54,067 nt of DNA from Actinomycetota bacterium (GTDB lineage: Bacteria > Actinomycetota > Rubrobacteria > Rubrobacterales > Rubrobacteraceae). The stretch spans positions 1 through 54,067 of the forward strand of contig SIRX01000052.1 of assembly GCA_004563715.1 (NCBI GenBank), in the 5' to 3' direction. The notes below the pieces were generated by a model that made no database searches, was not told the DNA's origin, and saw only the letters and a program-made list of their open reading frames with translations. The position numbers and the translations under genes were made by a program. Each line of letters opens with the position of its first letter. Position 1 is the first letter of the stretch. Of this stretch, positions 41,856 to 53,983 are shown piece after piece.

Positions 41856-43412
41856 ATGAATGGATCCTACGACGCGGTGGTGGTCGGCGCGGGCCCCAAC
41901 GGCCTCTCGGCGGCCATCCGGCTCGCGGAGGCCGGGCTCTCCGTTTTGCTCGTCGAGGCCGAGGACCGGGTCGGCGGCGCGGTAAAGACCGACGAGCTCA
42001 CCCTCCCCGGCTTTCGGCACGACACGTTCTCCGCCGTCTACCCGGCGACCGCGGCCTCCCCGGTCTTCGCCCGGATGCCGCTGGAGAGGCACGGTCTCCG
42101 GCTCGTCCACCCGCCGGTCGCGATGGCCCACGTACTCGATGGTGGCCGGGGCGCGGCGCTCTACAGGGACCTCGACCGCACCGCGGGTTCCCTGAACGAC
42201 CTGCACCGGGGCGACGGCGAGGGCTGGCGGGAGTTCATCTCGCCCTACCTGCGGAACTGGGAGGCCCTGCGGGGGGCGATGCTCGGCGGCTTCCCGCCGG
42301 TGTGGGGGGGACTGCGGGCGGCGGCGGGGCTCGGATACTCCGGGTCCCTGGAGGCGGCGCGCATGGTCCTGCAGCCCGCGGCGGGGCTTGCCAGAGATGT
42401 CTTCGCGGGCGACGGGGCGCGGGCCTGGCTCTACGGCTCGGCGCTGCACGGGGACGTGGCCCCCGGCGCCGCCGGGAGCGCCGTCTTCGGCTTCTACCTC
42501 AACCTGCTCGGCCACGCCGTCGGCTGGCCCGTCGTCGAGGGCGGCTCCGGCCGGCTCTCGGAGGCTCTGGCCGGCTACTTCGGGGAGCTGGGGGGCGAGG
42601 TTCTCACCTCGAGCCCGGTCGAGCGGGTTCTCACGCGGAACGGCCGCGTCCGGGGCGTGGTGGCCGGCGGGGCTGAGGTCCGGGCCGGCCTCGTGGTCTG
42701 CGACGTGACCCCGAAGGGGTTGCTGGCGATAGCGAGCGAAGCCCTGCCCGGGAACTACAAGAAGAAGATGGCCCGGTTCCGCTACGGACCCGGCAACCTG
42801 AAGGTAGACTGGGCGCTCTCGGGACCGGTGCCCTGGGAGTACGACGAGGCCCGGCGGGCGGGCACGCTCCACGTGGGCGGCGGAACTAACGAGCTGGAGG
42901 AGAGCATCTCGCTGGAGAAGCTCGGGCGCCTGCCAGAGAGGCCGTTCGTGCTCGCCGCCCAGCAGACGGTCGCGGACCCGTCCCGCGCCCCCGAAGGCCG
43001 TCACACCCTGTGGGGTTACACCCACGTGCCGTCCGGCATCGACTGGGAGCAGGAAGCCGAGAAACACGTCGGGCGCATCGAGGCCCAGATCGAGCGTTTC
43101 GCGCCGGGCTTCCGGGAGCTGGTTCTGGCCCGGCACGTGATGACGCCCGCCGACCTCGAAGGCCGCAACCGCAACCTGGTCGGCGGGGACGTGAACGCCG
43201 GCAGCCAGGCCCCGGACCAGCTCTTTTTCCGGCCGCTGCCGTCTCTCTCGCCCTACCGCACTCCCCTGCGGGGCCTGTACGTCGGGAGCGCCTCGACCTT
43301 CCCCGGCGGGGCCGTCCACGGCGTCCCCGGCGACGCCGCCGCCAAAGCCGCCCTCACTGACCTCCGGCTGCGCCGCGTAAAGCCCGAACAAGCCCGTAGT
43401 GTAGACACATAG
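41856..43412 (+). CDS. phytoene dehydrogenase-related FAD oxidoreductase
   Basis: A 518-residue flavoprotein. The FAD motif is AVVVGAGPNGLSAAIRLAEAGLS, then VEAEDRVGGAVKTDELTLPG; the C-terminal flavin motif GLYVGSASTFPGGAVHGVPG is intact. This is the CrtI/PYROXD2-like group, which act on polyenes or other unsaturated substrates; many members have no known substrate. It has no membrane segment. ATG 41856 is chosen; GTG 41853 is equally possible, as the promoter puts the transcript start at this point. It is divergent from the cyclitol operon and may be unrelated to it. Confidence 0.85.
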   Translation: MNGSYDAVVVGAGPNGLSAAIRLAEAGLSVLLVEAEDRVGGAVKTDELTLPGFRHDTFSAVYPATAASPVFARMPLERHGLRLVHPPVAMAHVLDGGRGAALYRDLDRTAGSLNDLHRGDGEGWREFISPYLRNWEALRGAMLGGFPPVWGGLRAAAGLGYSGSLEAARMVLQPAAGLARDVFAGDGARAWLYGSALHGDVAPGAAGSAVFGFYLNLLGHAVGWPVVEGGSGRLSEALAGYFGELGGEVLTSSPVERVLTRNGRVRGVVAGGAEVRAGLVVCDVTPKGLLAIASEALPGNYKKKMARFRYGPGNLKVDWALSGPVPWEYDEARRAGTLHVGGGTNELEESISLEKLGRLPERPFVLAAQQTVADPSRAPEGRHTLWGYTHVPSGIDWEQEAEKHVGRIEAQIERFAPGFRELVLARHVMTPADLEGRNRNLVGGDVNAGSQAPDQLFFRPLPSLSPYRTPLRGLYVGSASTFPGGAVHGVPGDAAAKAALTDLRLRRVKPEQARSVDT

Positions 43413-43426
43413 ACGGGCAAAGCGTG

Positions 43427-43452
43427 GTTTGCGGTCCCGGACAAACGGGCAA
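43427..43452 (+). promoter_or_regulatory. candidate SigB-type promoter
   Basis: GTTTGC (43427-43432), 14 nt, GGGCAA (43447-43452), about 55 nt before the SDR gene whose relatives are general-stress proteins. The match to GTTTAA/GGGTAT is partial. Confidence 0.3.
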
Positions 43453-43506
43453 AGGAGAGCGCAGATTACCGAGAATCGGCTCTTCACAGAAACGGAGGAC
43501 GGCCCC

Positions 43507-44406
43507 ATGAGCGAGGACCAGACCCGCCAGCAGGACCCCAAGGAGCAGTACCCGCAGCCGGAGTACCCCGAGCAGACCCAGATGGACCAGCACCCCGGCT
43601 ACGAGTCGGAGATGGCCCCCGAGCCCGACTACGGCTACGAGACCTACAAGGGCTTCGGACGGCTGGAAGGCAAGGCGGCGGTCATAACCGGTGGTGACTC
43701 GGGCATCGGGCGGGCGGTGGCGCTGGCCTTCGCCCGTGAGGGGGCTGACGTCCTGCTCTCCTACCTCGAAGAAGAAGAATCCGATGCCCAGGAGACGGCC
43801 CAGGTAGTGGAAGAAGCCGGTAAGAGAGCCGTCAAGGTTCCCGGAGACATCAGCGAGGAGGCCCACTGCGAGCGCGTCATCCAGACGGCGGTCGACGAGT
43901 TTGGAAAGGTAGACGTGCTCGTAAACAACGCCGCCTACCAGATGACCTTCAGCAGCCTGACCGAGACGCCTTCGGAGCTAATAGAGCACGCTTTCAAGAC
44001 GAACATCATCGCCATGTTCTACCTGTGCAAGGCGGCCATACCGCACATGCCGGAGGGCGGATCCATAATCAACGTCAGCTCTATACAGGCTTACCAGCCT
44101 TCGCCACCGCTGCTCCCGTACTCGACGACCAAGGGGGCGATCGTCACGTTCACCAAGGGACTCGCCCAGGAGGTGATCGAGCAGGGCATAAGGGTCAACT
44201 CCGTGGCGCCCGGCCCGGTGTGGACCCCGATCATCCCCGCCTCCATGCCGGCCGAGACGACCGCGCAGTTCGGCGGCACGAACCCGGTGGGCCGTCCCGC
44301 CCAGCCGGCGGAGCTGGCGCCGGCGTTCGTGTTCCTCGCCTCCCAGGAGTCGAGCTTCGTCAACGGCGAGATCCTCGGCGTCACCGGCGGCCAGCCGCTG
44401 CCGTAG
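43507..44406 (+). CDS. SDR family oxidoreductase, general stress type
   Basis: A 299-residue classical SDR with a 50-residue Gln/Pro/Glu-rich leader (PEYPEQTQMDQHPGYESEM), as in the YdaD/YhdF/YghA group. The NAD motif is ITGGDSGIGRAVALAFAREG, then VNNAAYQ, catalytic Ser in NVSSIQAYQPS, and Tyr/Lys in YSTTKGAIVTFTKG. Bacillus homologues are induced by SigB; substrates are unknown. ATG 43507 has GGAGG 8 nt upstream and fits the family's N-terminal extension. The gene is monocistronic between the oxidoreductase and lysC. Confidence 0.9.
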   Translation: MSEDQTRQQDPKEQYPQPEYPEQTQMDQHPGYESEMAPEPDYGYETYKGFGRLEGKAAVITGGDSGIGRAVALAFAREGADVLLSYLEEEESDAQETAQVVEEAGKRAVKVPGDISEEAHCERVIQTAVDEFGKVDVLVNNAAYQMTFSSLTETPSELIEHAFKTNIIAMFYLCKAAIPHMPEGGSIINVSSIQAYQPSPPLLPYSTTKGAIVTFTKGLAQEVIEQGIRVNSVAPGPVWTPIIPASMPAETTAQFGGTNPVGRPAQPAELAPAFVFLASQESSFVNGEILGVTGGQPLP

Positions 44407-44497
44407 CGGGCGCCCGCCCGGATGGCTCCCTCGCGCTGTGAGCCCGCTTTAGATAAGCTAGGCTTTCAGGACGGACGGTACGCCAGAGGGAGCGTGT

Positions 44498-45727
44498 TTG
44501 GCGGTAGTAGTACAGAAGTACGGTGGAAGCTCGGTCGCCACGCCGGAGCACATAAAGGCGGTGGCGGACCGGGTCCGCCGGGCCCGGGAGTCGGGCCAGG
44601 ACCTCGTTGTGGTCGCCTCGGCGATGGGAAAGACGACCGACCGGCTACTGCGCCAGGCTTCGGAGGTCAGCCGGGACCCGTCGCCGCGCGAGATCGACCA
44701 GCTCCTGGCGACCGGCGAGGAGCAGTCGGTGGCGCTGCTGGCGATGGCGCTCCACGACCGGGGGGTCCCGGCGGTCTCGCTCACGGGGCCGCAGGCGGGG
44801 TTCAAGATCACCGGCCGCTACGGCTCCGGCGTTATCTCCGAGATACGACCCGGGCGCATACAGAAGCTCCTCGCCGAGGAGCAGGTCGTCATCGTCGCTG
44901 GCTTCCAGGGGATGAACGCGATGGGGGACGTGATGACCCTCGGGCGCGGTGGCTCGGACACGACCGCCGTGGCCCTCGCGGCGGCCCTCGGGGCGGAGCG
45001 GTGCGAAGTCTACACCGACGTGGACGGCGTCTACACCGCCGACCCCCGGATAGTCCCCGAAGCCCGGCCGATCTCTTTTATAACGCCGGAGGAGATGGCC
45101 GAGATGGCGTGGCGCGGGGCGAAGGTCATGCACCCGCGGGCCGTCGAGCTGGGGGCCCTCTACGGCGTTGAGATACACGTCCGCTGCTCCTTCAACGAGG
45201 AGCCGGGCACGGTTATAGCGGGAGGTAGGAAGTTGGAGCAGCTGGAGACCCGCGAGACCCTGGCGGGCATAGTCCACGACCTGGACGTGGCCCGGGTGGC
45301 CCTGGGCGGCATCCGCACCGGGCCGGGGACCCTGAGCCGGATCTTTACGCCCCTCGCCGAGCACGGCATCTCGGTGGACGTGATCGTCGAGAGCGGTACC
45401 CGTGAGGGGACCGCGGACGTGGCGTTTACCGTGAGCCGCGCGAACTTCACCGAGGCGCGGCGGCTCGCGGGGGAGGTGGCAGCCTCTCTGGGTGGCGAGG
45501 TCGAGGGGGAGGAGGGGTTGGGCAAGGTCTCCGTCGTCGGGACCGGCATGCTCAACCGTCCGGGCTACGCGGCCAAGACGTTCGCGACGCTCGGCGAAGC
45601 CGGCATCCCCATACGGATGGTTTCGACCTCGGAGATTCAGGTAACATGCGTGGTACAGGCGGAAAGGGTGGAGGAGGCGGTCCGGCGCCTCCACGAGAGC
45701 TTCGAGTTGGAGGAGAGAGATGTTTAG
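44498..45727 (+). CDS. lysC: aspartate kinase
   Basis: A 409-residue enzyme that phosphorylates aspartate, the first step to lysine, threonine and methionine. The start TTG 44498 gives the family N-terminus VVVQKYGGSSVATPEHIK. MTLGRGGSDTTAVALAAALG and DVDGVYTADPRI mark the kinase domain. Two ACT domains (about 265-340 and 345-409) mediate feedback control. AGGGAG lies 5 nt upstream. Its stop overlaps dapA by 8 nt, so it heads a lysine/diaminopimelate operon. Confidence 0.95.
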   Translation: MAVVVQKYGGSSVATPEHIKAVADRVRRARESGQDLVVVASAMGKTTDRLLRQASEVSRDPSPREIDQLLATGEEQSVALLAMALHDRGVPAVSLTGPQAGFKITGRYGSGVISEIRPGRIQKLLAEEQVVIVAGFQGMNAMGDVMTLGRGGSDTTAVALAAALGAERCEVYTDVDGVYTADPRIVPEARPISFITPEEMAEMAWRGAKVMHPRAVELGALYGVEIHVRCSFNEEPGTVIAGGRKLEQLETRETLAGIVHDLDVARVALGGIRTGPGTLSRIFTPLAEHGISVDVIVESGTREGTADVAFTVSRANFTEARRLAGEVAASLGGEVEGEEGLGKVSVVGTGMLNRPGYAAKTFATLGEAGIPIRMVSTSEIQVTCVVQAERVEEAVRRLHESFELEERDV

Positions 45728-46613
45728 CGGCGCGTTCACGGCCCTTATAACACCGTTCAGAAACGGCGAGGTAGACGTCGAGGCCCTGGAGGGCCTGGTC
45801 GAGCTCCAGATACAGCAGGGCGTCCACGGCCTGGTCCCCTGCGGCACCACCGGCGAGACCCCGGCCATGAGCGAAGAGGAGGACCGGCTGGTGATCTCCA
45901 CCGTCGTGCGGGTCGCCGACGGGCGGGTCCCCGTGGTGGCGGGCAGCGGCTCCAACAGCACGCAGATGGCGATCAAGTACACGAAGATGGCCCAGGAGGC
46001 CGGGGCCGACGGCTCCCTGCAGGTCTCCCCCTACTACAACAAGCCTACCCAGGAGGGCCTGTTCCGGCACTTCGCCGCCATCGCCGAGAGCACGGACCTG
46101 CCCATTATCCTCTACAACATCCCCGGCCGGACGGCGGTCAACATCGCGACCGAGACGATGGCGCGGCTGGCCGAGGTGCCGAACATCGTCGGGGTGAAGG
46201 AGTCCACGCTCTCGATGAACGTGGTGAGCGACATCCGGCGCCTGTGCGGCCCGGATTTCGACATCCTCTCCGGCGACGACCCCATGACGCTGCCCCTCAT
46301 GTCCCTGGGCGGGACGGGCGTTATCTCCGTCGCCTCCAACGTTGCCCCGGGCGCCGTCTCCGACATGGTGGACGCCCTGCTCGCCGGCGACTGGGAGCGG
46401 GGCCGCGAGCTGCACTACGAGCTGCTCCCGCTCTTCCGGGCGCTCTTCGTCGAGACGAACCCCATCCCGGTAAAGACCGCCGCCTCCCTGCTCGGGCTCT
46501 GCTCCGACGAGATGCGCCTCCCGCTCATCCCGATGGAGGGCGCGAACCTGGACCTCCTGCGCGAGACCCTCGAAGCCGCGAACCACCTTCTCCCCACGCC
46601 CGAGGAAGTTTGA
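45720..46613 (+). CDS. dapA: 4-hydroxy-tetrahydrodipicolinate synthase
   Basis: A 297-residue TIM-barrel lyase that condenses pyruvate with aspartate semialdehyde. Markers are FTALITPFRNGEVDVEALEG, GTTGETPAMSEEE, the Tyr of PIILYNIPGRTAVN and the Schiff-base Lys in IVGVKESTLSM. GGAGG precedes the ATG at 45720. It overlaps lysC by 8 nt and dapB by 4 nt, so the three enzymes are translated together. The product feeds diaminopimelate for peptidoglycan and lysine. Confidence 0.95.
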   Translation: MFSGAFTALITPFRNGEVDVEALEGLVELQIQQGVHGLVPCGTTGETPAMSEEEDRLVISTVVRVADGRVPVVAGSGSNSTQMAIKYTKMAQEAGADGSLQVSPYYNKPTQEGLFRHFAAIAESTDLPIILYNIPGRTAVNIATETMARLAEVPNIVGVKESTLSMNVVSDIRRLCGPDFDILSGDDPMTLPLMSLGGTGVISVASNVAPGAVSDMVDALLAGDWERGRELHYELLPLFRALFVETNPIPVKTAASLLGLCSDEMRLPLIPMEGANLDLLRETLEAANHLLPTPEEV

Positions 46614-47407
46614 ACAGCGAAGCTACCCGCGTAGCCATAATCGGGGCGGCGGGCCGCATGGGCCGCGAGCTCTGCCGCGCCGCCCTGGAGACGGAGGGTT
46701 ACGAGCTCGCCGGCGGCACTGTCGAGCCCGGGGCCGCGGATCTCGGCGCGGACCTCGGCGAGCTGTGCGGGTGGGGAACGGCGGACGTGACCGCCACGCA
46801 AGACCCTCCCGCGGAAGCCGAAGCCCTGATCGAGTTCACCACCCCCGAGGCCACCGTCGGGCACCTCGCCTACGGCAAGCCGCACGTCATCGGGACCACG
46901 GGTCTCTCCGAAGAGCAGCGCGCGGAGGTCGAAGAAGCGGCGCGGAGCGTACCCGTCGTGCTCGCGCCGAACATGAGCGTCGGGGTGAACTTGCTGCGGG
47001 AGGTGGTGCGGGAGCTCTCCGCGAAGCTCGGGGGCGGCTACGACGTCGAGGTCGTCGAGGCCCACCACCGCAACAAGGTGGACGCACCCTCCGGCACGGC
47101 CCTCTTTCTAGCCCGCGCCGCCGCCGAGGGGCGGGACCAGCGCCTCGAAGACGTGGCGGTCTACGGGCGGGAGGGCAAGCAGCCGCGGGAGGAGGGTGAG
47201 ATCGGCATCCACGCCCTGCGCGGCGGGTCGGTCGTGGGCGAGCATCGCCTGGTCTTCTACTCCGCGGGCGAGGAGGTCGAGGTCGTCCACCGCGCCCTCT
47301 CCCGCCGCACCTTCGCCGACGGAGCCCTCCGGGCCGCGCGGTTCGTATCGGGGGCGGAACCGGGGCTGTACACGATGGCCGACGTGCTGGAGGTAGACCG
47401 TGGCTGA
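46610..47407 (+). CDS. dapB: 4-hydroxy-tetrahydrodipicolinate reductase
   Basis: A 265-residue NAD(P)H-dependent reductase. The Rossmann motif is VAIIGAAGRMGRELCRAALE, and the family signature VEVVEAHHRNKVDAPSGTAL carries the catalytic His-His-Arg and Lys. HALRGGSVVGEHRLVF follows. Start TTG 46610 overlaps the dapA stop; longer frames lie inside dapA. It completes the lysC-dapA-dapB unit. Aspartate-semialdehyde dehydrogenase is not in the window. Confidence 0.95.
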   Translation: MNSEATRVAIIGAAGRMGRELCRAALETEGYELAGGTVEPGAADLGADLGELCGWGTADVTATQDPPAEAEALIEFTTPEATVGHLAYGKPHVIGTTGLSEEQRAEVEEAARSVPVVLAPNMSVGVNLLREVVRELSAKLGGGYDVEVVEAHHRNKVDAPSGTALFLARAAAEGRDQRLEDVAVYGREGKQPREEGEIGIHALRGGSVVGEHRLVFYSAGEEVEVVHRALSRRTFADGALRAARFVSGAEPGLYTMADVLEVDRG

Positions 47408-49250
47408 GAAAACCCCGAAGCTCATCCCGCGCGAGGTCCTTTTCGGAAACCCGGAGCGCGTCCAGCCCCGCCTCTCTCCGGACGGCACAAGGCTCTCCTA
47501 CCTCGCCCCCAAGGACGGCGTGCTGAACGTCTGGGTCGGCCCGGTAGGTGGCGGAAACGAGGAGTTTCAGCCGGTGACCGACGATCGCAAACGCGGCATC
47601 CAGGCCCACTTCTGGGCCGAGGACAATCGGCACGTCGTCTACGTCCAGGACGAGGCCGGCGACGAGAACTGGCGCGTCCACGCCGTGGACCCCGCGACGC
47701 GGGAGGACCGGGACCTCACGCCCTACGCCGAGGTGCAGGCCCAGCTCGTCGCCAAGAGCCGCCGCTTTCCGGACGAGCTGCTCGTCGGGCTGAACAAGGA
47801 GAACCCCGAGCTGCACGACGCCTACCGGCTCACCCTCTCGACCGGCGGCCTGGAACTGGTCGCCAAGAACCCCGGCAACGTCGTCGGCTGGGTCGCCGAC
47901 CGGGACTTCCGGGTGCGGGGCGCCCTCGCGGCCACCGCCGAGGGCGGCTTCGACCTGCTGGTGCGCGAGGGCGAGGAGGCGGCCTTTCGCCAGCCCGCCT
48001 CCTGGGACAAGGAGGACGCCCTCTCCAGCGGCCCCGTCGGCTTTACCGGCGACGGGGAGAAGATGTACCTCCTGGACTCGCGCGGGGCCAACGCGGCCCG
48101 TCTCACCGTCTTCGACCCGGCGGGCGGCGAATCCGAGGTGCTGGTCGAAGACCCGCGCTACGACGTGGGGCAGGTAATGACCCACCCCGACACCCACGAG
48201 GCCCAGGCTGCGGCCATCGAACGCGCCCGGACCGAGTGGGTCGTGCTCGACGGAGGTATTCGGGAAGACTTCGAGACCATAGGCAAGCTCGGCCGCGGGG
48301 ACTTCGACGTGGTGAGCCGGGACCACGCCGACGAAAACTGGCTCGTCGCGTTTATCGCCGACGACAACGGCCCCTCCTACTACTCCTACGACCGCCGGGA
48401 GAAGAAGGGGATGCACCTCTTCGACGCCCGCCCGGACCTGGGAGACTACGAGCTGTCACGCATGCGCCCGATCTCCTTTACCGCCCGCGACGGCCTCCGG
48501 ATAGAGGGCTACCTGACGCTGCCGCCGGGAGTGGAGGATGGTCCGGTACCGATGGTGCTCAACGTGCATGGCGGGCCGTGGGCGCGGGACGGCTGGGGCT
48601 ACGACCCGGAGGCGCAGTGGCTCGCCAACCGGGGCTACGCCTGCCTCCAGGTAAACTACCGGGGCTCGACCGGCTACGGCAAGGACTTCCTCAACGCCGG
48701 CAACCGGGAGTGGGGCGCGAAGATGCACGACGACCTCGTAGACGCCGTGGAGTGGGCGATCTCGGAGGGGATAGCCGACCCGGAGCGCGTCGCCATCTAC
48801 GGCGGCTCCTACGGCGGGTACGCCGCGCTCGTGGGGGCGACGTTCACCCCGGAACTGTTCCGGTGCGCGGTGGACATCGTGGGGCCGTCGAGCCTCGTCA
48901 CGCTCATAGAAAGCATCCCGCCGTACTGGAAGCCCCTGATCTCCACCTTCCACGAGCGCGTGGGCAACCCGGAGACCGAGAGGGAGTTTCTGGAGAGCCG
49001 CTCGCCGCTGTTTTTCGTAGACCGCATCCGGGTCCCCATGCTCATCGCCCAGGGGGCGAACGACCCTCGGGTCAAACAGGCTGAGAGCGAGCAAATAGTG
49101 GCCGCCATGAAAGAGAGGGGCATAGATCACGAGTACCTGCTCTTCGAGGACGAGGGCCACGGCTTCGCCCGGCCCGAGAACCGGCTGGAGTTCTACGCCG
49201 CCGCCGAGAAGTTCCTGGCCCGGCACCTCGGGGGCCGGTCGGAGGAGTAG
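47400..49250 (+). CDS. S9 family prolyl oligopeptidase-like serine peptidase
   Basis: A 616-residue peptidase. An N-terminal beta-propeller (about 1-345; RVQPRLSPDGTRLSYLAPKD) guards an alpha/beta hydrolase domain (about 350-616). The nucleophile is in YGGSYGGYAALVGAT, the Asp in QGANDPRVKQAES and the His in EDEGHGFARPENR. No signal peptide, so cytosolic. It degrades or processes short peptides. GTG 47400 overlaps the dapB stop by 8 nt, putting it in the lysine operon, perhaps for amino acid recycling. Confidence 0.93.
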   Translation: MAEKTPKLIPREVLFGNPERVQPRLSPDGTRLSYLAPKDGVLNVWVGPVGGGNEEFQPVTDDRKRGIQAHFWAEDNRHVVYVQDEAGDENWRVHAVDPATREDRDLTPYAEVQAQLVAKSRRFPDELLVGLNKENPELHDAYRLTLSTGGLELVAKNPGNVVGWVADRDFRVRGALAATAEGGFDLLVREGEEAAFRQPASWDKEDALSSGPVGFTGDGEKMYLLDSRGANAARLTVFDPAGGESEVLVEDPRYDVGQVMTHPDTHEAQAAAIERARTEWVVLDGGIREDFETIGKLGRGDFDVVSRDHADENWLVAFIADDNGPSYYSYDRREKKGMHLFDARPDLGDYELSRMRPISFTARDGLRIEGYLTLPPGVEDGPVPMVLNVHGGPWARDGWGYDPEAQWLANRGYACLQVNYRGSTGYGKDFLNAGNREWGAKMHDDLVDAVEWAISEGIADPERVAIYGGSYGGYAALVGATFTPELFRCAVDIVGPSSLVTLIESIPPYWKPLISTFHERVGNPETEREFLESRSPLFFVDRIRVPMLIAQGANDPRVKQAESEQIVAAMKERGIDHEYLLFEDEGHGFARPENRLEFYAAAEKFLARHLGGRSEE

Positions 49251-49270
49251 TAGTAGGGGAGTAGGGGCGG

Positions 49271-49438
49271 CTACACCGTTCCCGGCGTGGCGTCCGGCCC
49301 TTCTTCCTGCGCAGCAAGGATATCTTCCACCCAGCCCACGTCCACGCCCATTGCCCGCGCTATCTCTTCGGGCTCCATCCCCGAGCGCCACCGTTTCTCG
49401 ACCTCGGCCTCCAGGCAAACCTCTCCGGGTCCGTCCAC
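49271..49438 (-). CDS. 55-residue protein with HTH-like segment
   Basis: A short acidic open frame. Its middle (EKRWRSGMEPEEIARAMGVD, then VGWVEDILAA) has the helix-turn-helix rhythm of sigma-factor region 4 or resolvase-type motifs. GAGGAG lies 4 nt before GTG 49438. No known family, and small frames in GC-rich DNA can arise by chance; the ribosome site and HTH pattern are the support. It faces the S9 peptidase gene and is 52 nt downstream of the LysM gene on the same strand. Confidence 0.45.
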   Translation of the reverse strand: MDGPGEVCLEAEVEKRWRSGMEPEEIARAMGVDVGWVEDILAAQEEGPDATPGTV

Positions 49439-49490
49439 TCCGCTCCTCAACGCTCTCTCGGCTCCAGGTTGGAGTCTACCGCAGCAGGTG

Positions 49491-49769
49491 CTACCGTTCC
49501 GGGGGTAATTCCAGGCGCATGCCGGGGCGTATCGCGGCGTCCGGCAGGCCGTTCGCCTCGCGGATCGCCTCGACCCAGGGCCTCGGGTCTTCGGCGGGCG
49601 TGTAGTGCTCGGTCGCTATGGTCCACAGGGTGTCCCCGGCGGCCACGGTATGGTACCCGGACGGCGCCCCGGCGCTGGCACCTCCGCCAGCGTAGAGCGC
49701 GGCGCCGATGGTCGTGACGGCGAGCAGGGCTCCCAGCCGGCGGCGACGGTATCTGCGGTCTCTGCTCAC
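49491..49769 (-). CDS. small secreted LysM domain protein
   Basis: A 92-residue protein. A basic N-terminus and hydrophobic helix (LGALLAVTTIGAALYAGGGA) form a signal or anchor. One LysM domain (residues about 38-90) starts YHTVAAGDTLWTIATEHYTP and ends IRPGMRLELP; it binds peptidoglycan or chitin-like glycans. There is no catalytic domain. In actinobacteria such genes often lie by lexA/nrdR; that is not seen here. GTG 49769 follows a TTGGGA/TATCTT promoter and appears leaderless. Confidence 0.85.
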   Translation of the reverse strand: MSRDRRYRRRRLGALLAVTTIGAALYAGGGASAGAPSGYHTVAAGDTLWTIATEHYTPAEDPRPWVEAIREANGLPDAAIRPGMRLELPPER

Positions 49770-49776
49770 CCCAGAA

Positions 49777-49804
49777 AGATACGGGACGGCGGGCGTTTTC
49801 CCAA
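49777..49804 (-). promoter_or_regulatory. LysM gene promoter, leaderless
   Basis: On the minus strand, TTGGGA (49804-49799), 16 nt, TATCTT (49782-49777), then GTG 7 nt later. The -35 is identical to that of ligA. Confidence 0.55.
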
Positions 49805-49885
49805 CGGCCTTTCTACACCGTCGGGTGCCGCTGGCCGTTACGGCGGCACGGGGCTAAAGCTCCTCCGCATGCGCTATGCGATGCT

Positions 49886-53020
<3,135 letters not shown>

Positions 53021-53025
53021 GTACT

Positions 53026-53445
53026 CTACGACGCTCCGTCAGAGAAGGGATCCAGCAGCGAAACGCCGGTGCGCTCGACGTCGGCGGTGTTGCGGGTGAC
53101 GAAGGTCATGCCGCGCACCTTCGCCGTGGCCGCCATGAGGCCGTCAACTATCGGGACGGGGTCCAGCACGCTCATGCGTCCCCACTCGTCGGCGATCTCG
53201 GCGTCCACGGGAATGATACGGTCAGCGTAATCTTGGAGGACGGTATCAAGCCAGGCTTCGTACACCCCGGACTGATCCGGGTCCCTCCTCGCCAGGCGTT
53301 CTATACCGCGCCGGACCTCCCCGATCACGAGCGCGCTGAGATAGAGGTCGTCGGAGGACCGCGAGGAGATCCAGGCTTTCACGCCCTCGTTGCCCCCCGG
53401 CCTGCGCGCTTCCGAGAGCACGTTGGTGTCCAGCAGGTACCGCAC
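53026..53445 (-). CDS. VapC-like PIN domain toxin
   Basis: A 139-residue PIN RNase. The acidic residues are placed as expected: [13 protein letters not shown] (first Asp), [18 protein letters not shown] (Glu), [20 protein letters not shown] with the later Asp, and [10 protein letters not shown]. It probably cleaves tRNA or rRNA. GTG 53445 is 1 nt after the antitoxin stop. Only 5 nt separate its stop from the hsdR start, so the module is embedded in the restriction operon, a common addiction arrangement. Confidence 0.9.
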   Translation of the reverse strand: MRYLLDTNVLSEARRPGGNEGVKAWISSRSSDDLYLSALVIGEVRRGIERLARRDPDQSGVYEAWLDTVLQDYADRIIPVDAEIADEWGRMSVLDPVPIVDGLMAATAKVRGMTFVTRNTADVERTGVSLLDPFSDGAS

Positions 53446-53446
53446 C

Positions 53447-53698
53447 CTACAACTCAACGTCCCGCGGCATCTCCCTGGGACGTTCCAGGTCCAGCACGCT
53501 CAGGTCCGGCGCGCTCATCAAGAACTCCTTGAAGTCCATCTTCTGTCCGCCGCCCTCACTCACCCGCCGCCACTCCTCCGCCGGCACCACCACCACGACC
53601 TCCTCGCCATGCCGCGTCACCACCTGCGGCCCCTCCCTCTCCGCCCGCCGCACCAGCTCGCTGAACCGCTGCTTCGCCTCCTGCAACTGCCACGACAT
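53447..53698 (-). CDS. Phd/YefM family antitoxin
   Basis: An 83-residue antitoxin. The N-terminal DNA-binding part MSWQLQEAKQRFSELVRRAE and VVTRHGEEVVVVVPAEEWRR are diagnostic of the Phd/YefM fold; the C-terminal MDFKEFLMSAPDLSV binds the toxin. ATG 53698 has GGAGG 7 nt upstream and is preferred over ATG 53704. A repeat TGTCCA (53718-53723 and 53727-53732, forward strand) upstream overlaps a CATAAT box and may be the autoregulatory operator. Confidence 0.88.
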   Translation of the reverse strand: MSWQLQEAKQRFSELVRRAEREGPQVVTRHGEEVVVVVPAEEWRRVSEGGGQKMDFKEFLMSAPDLSVLDLERPREMPRDVEL

Positions 53699-53713
53699 AG
53701 CCATGCCTCCGAA

Positions 53714-53732
53714 ATTATGTCCAATCTGTCCA
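53714..53732 (-). promoter_or_regulatory. antitoxin promoter/operator
   Basis: CATAAT (53719-53714 on the minus strand) with two TGGACA direct repeats 9 nt apart immediately upstream. It would direct transcription of the antitoxin, toxin and perhaps hsdR. The -35 is not evident. Confidence 0.4.
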
Positions 53733-53771
53733 GAAAGTATATGCGCCGGGAGGAGCGTGTTCAATGCGCTG

Positions 53772-53899
53772 TCAGCTCCCGATACGATCGCCCGGCGCTA
53801 TCTCTGAGCCGCGTTTGGTCGCGTACCCGAGGCTCTCCAACCACGTGAGGGCGGCTCAACCGATTCGCTGAACGGATCATCCGGCACACCGTTTCCCAT
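53772..53899 (-). pseudogene. N-terminal fragment of a second hsdR, frameshifted
   Basis: Read from 53899 the frame gives VPDDPFSESVE, then after insertion of one base AALTWLESLGYATKRGSEIA and a stop at 53772. The second part matches the start of the intact HsdR ([20 protein letters not shown]). One nucleotide is missing near 53856, and the gene ends after about 40 codons. It looks like a relic of an earlier or duplicated hsdR cut by the toxin-antitoxin arrival or the IS. The boundary at its 5' side is uncertain. Confidence 0.6.
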
Positions 53900-53983
53900 C
53901 TTTGTGCCAATGCAGAGAGTCGTTGGCTTGCCTCGTGCAAGATAGCGTCTGGTAAGTTGTGGGTTGAGTGAGGAGGGAGACAC

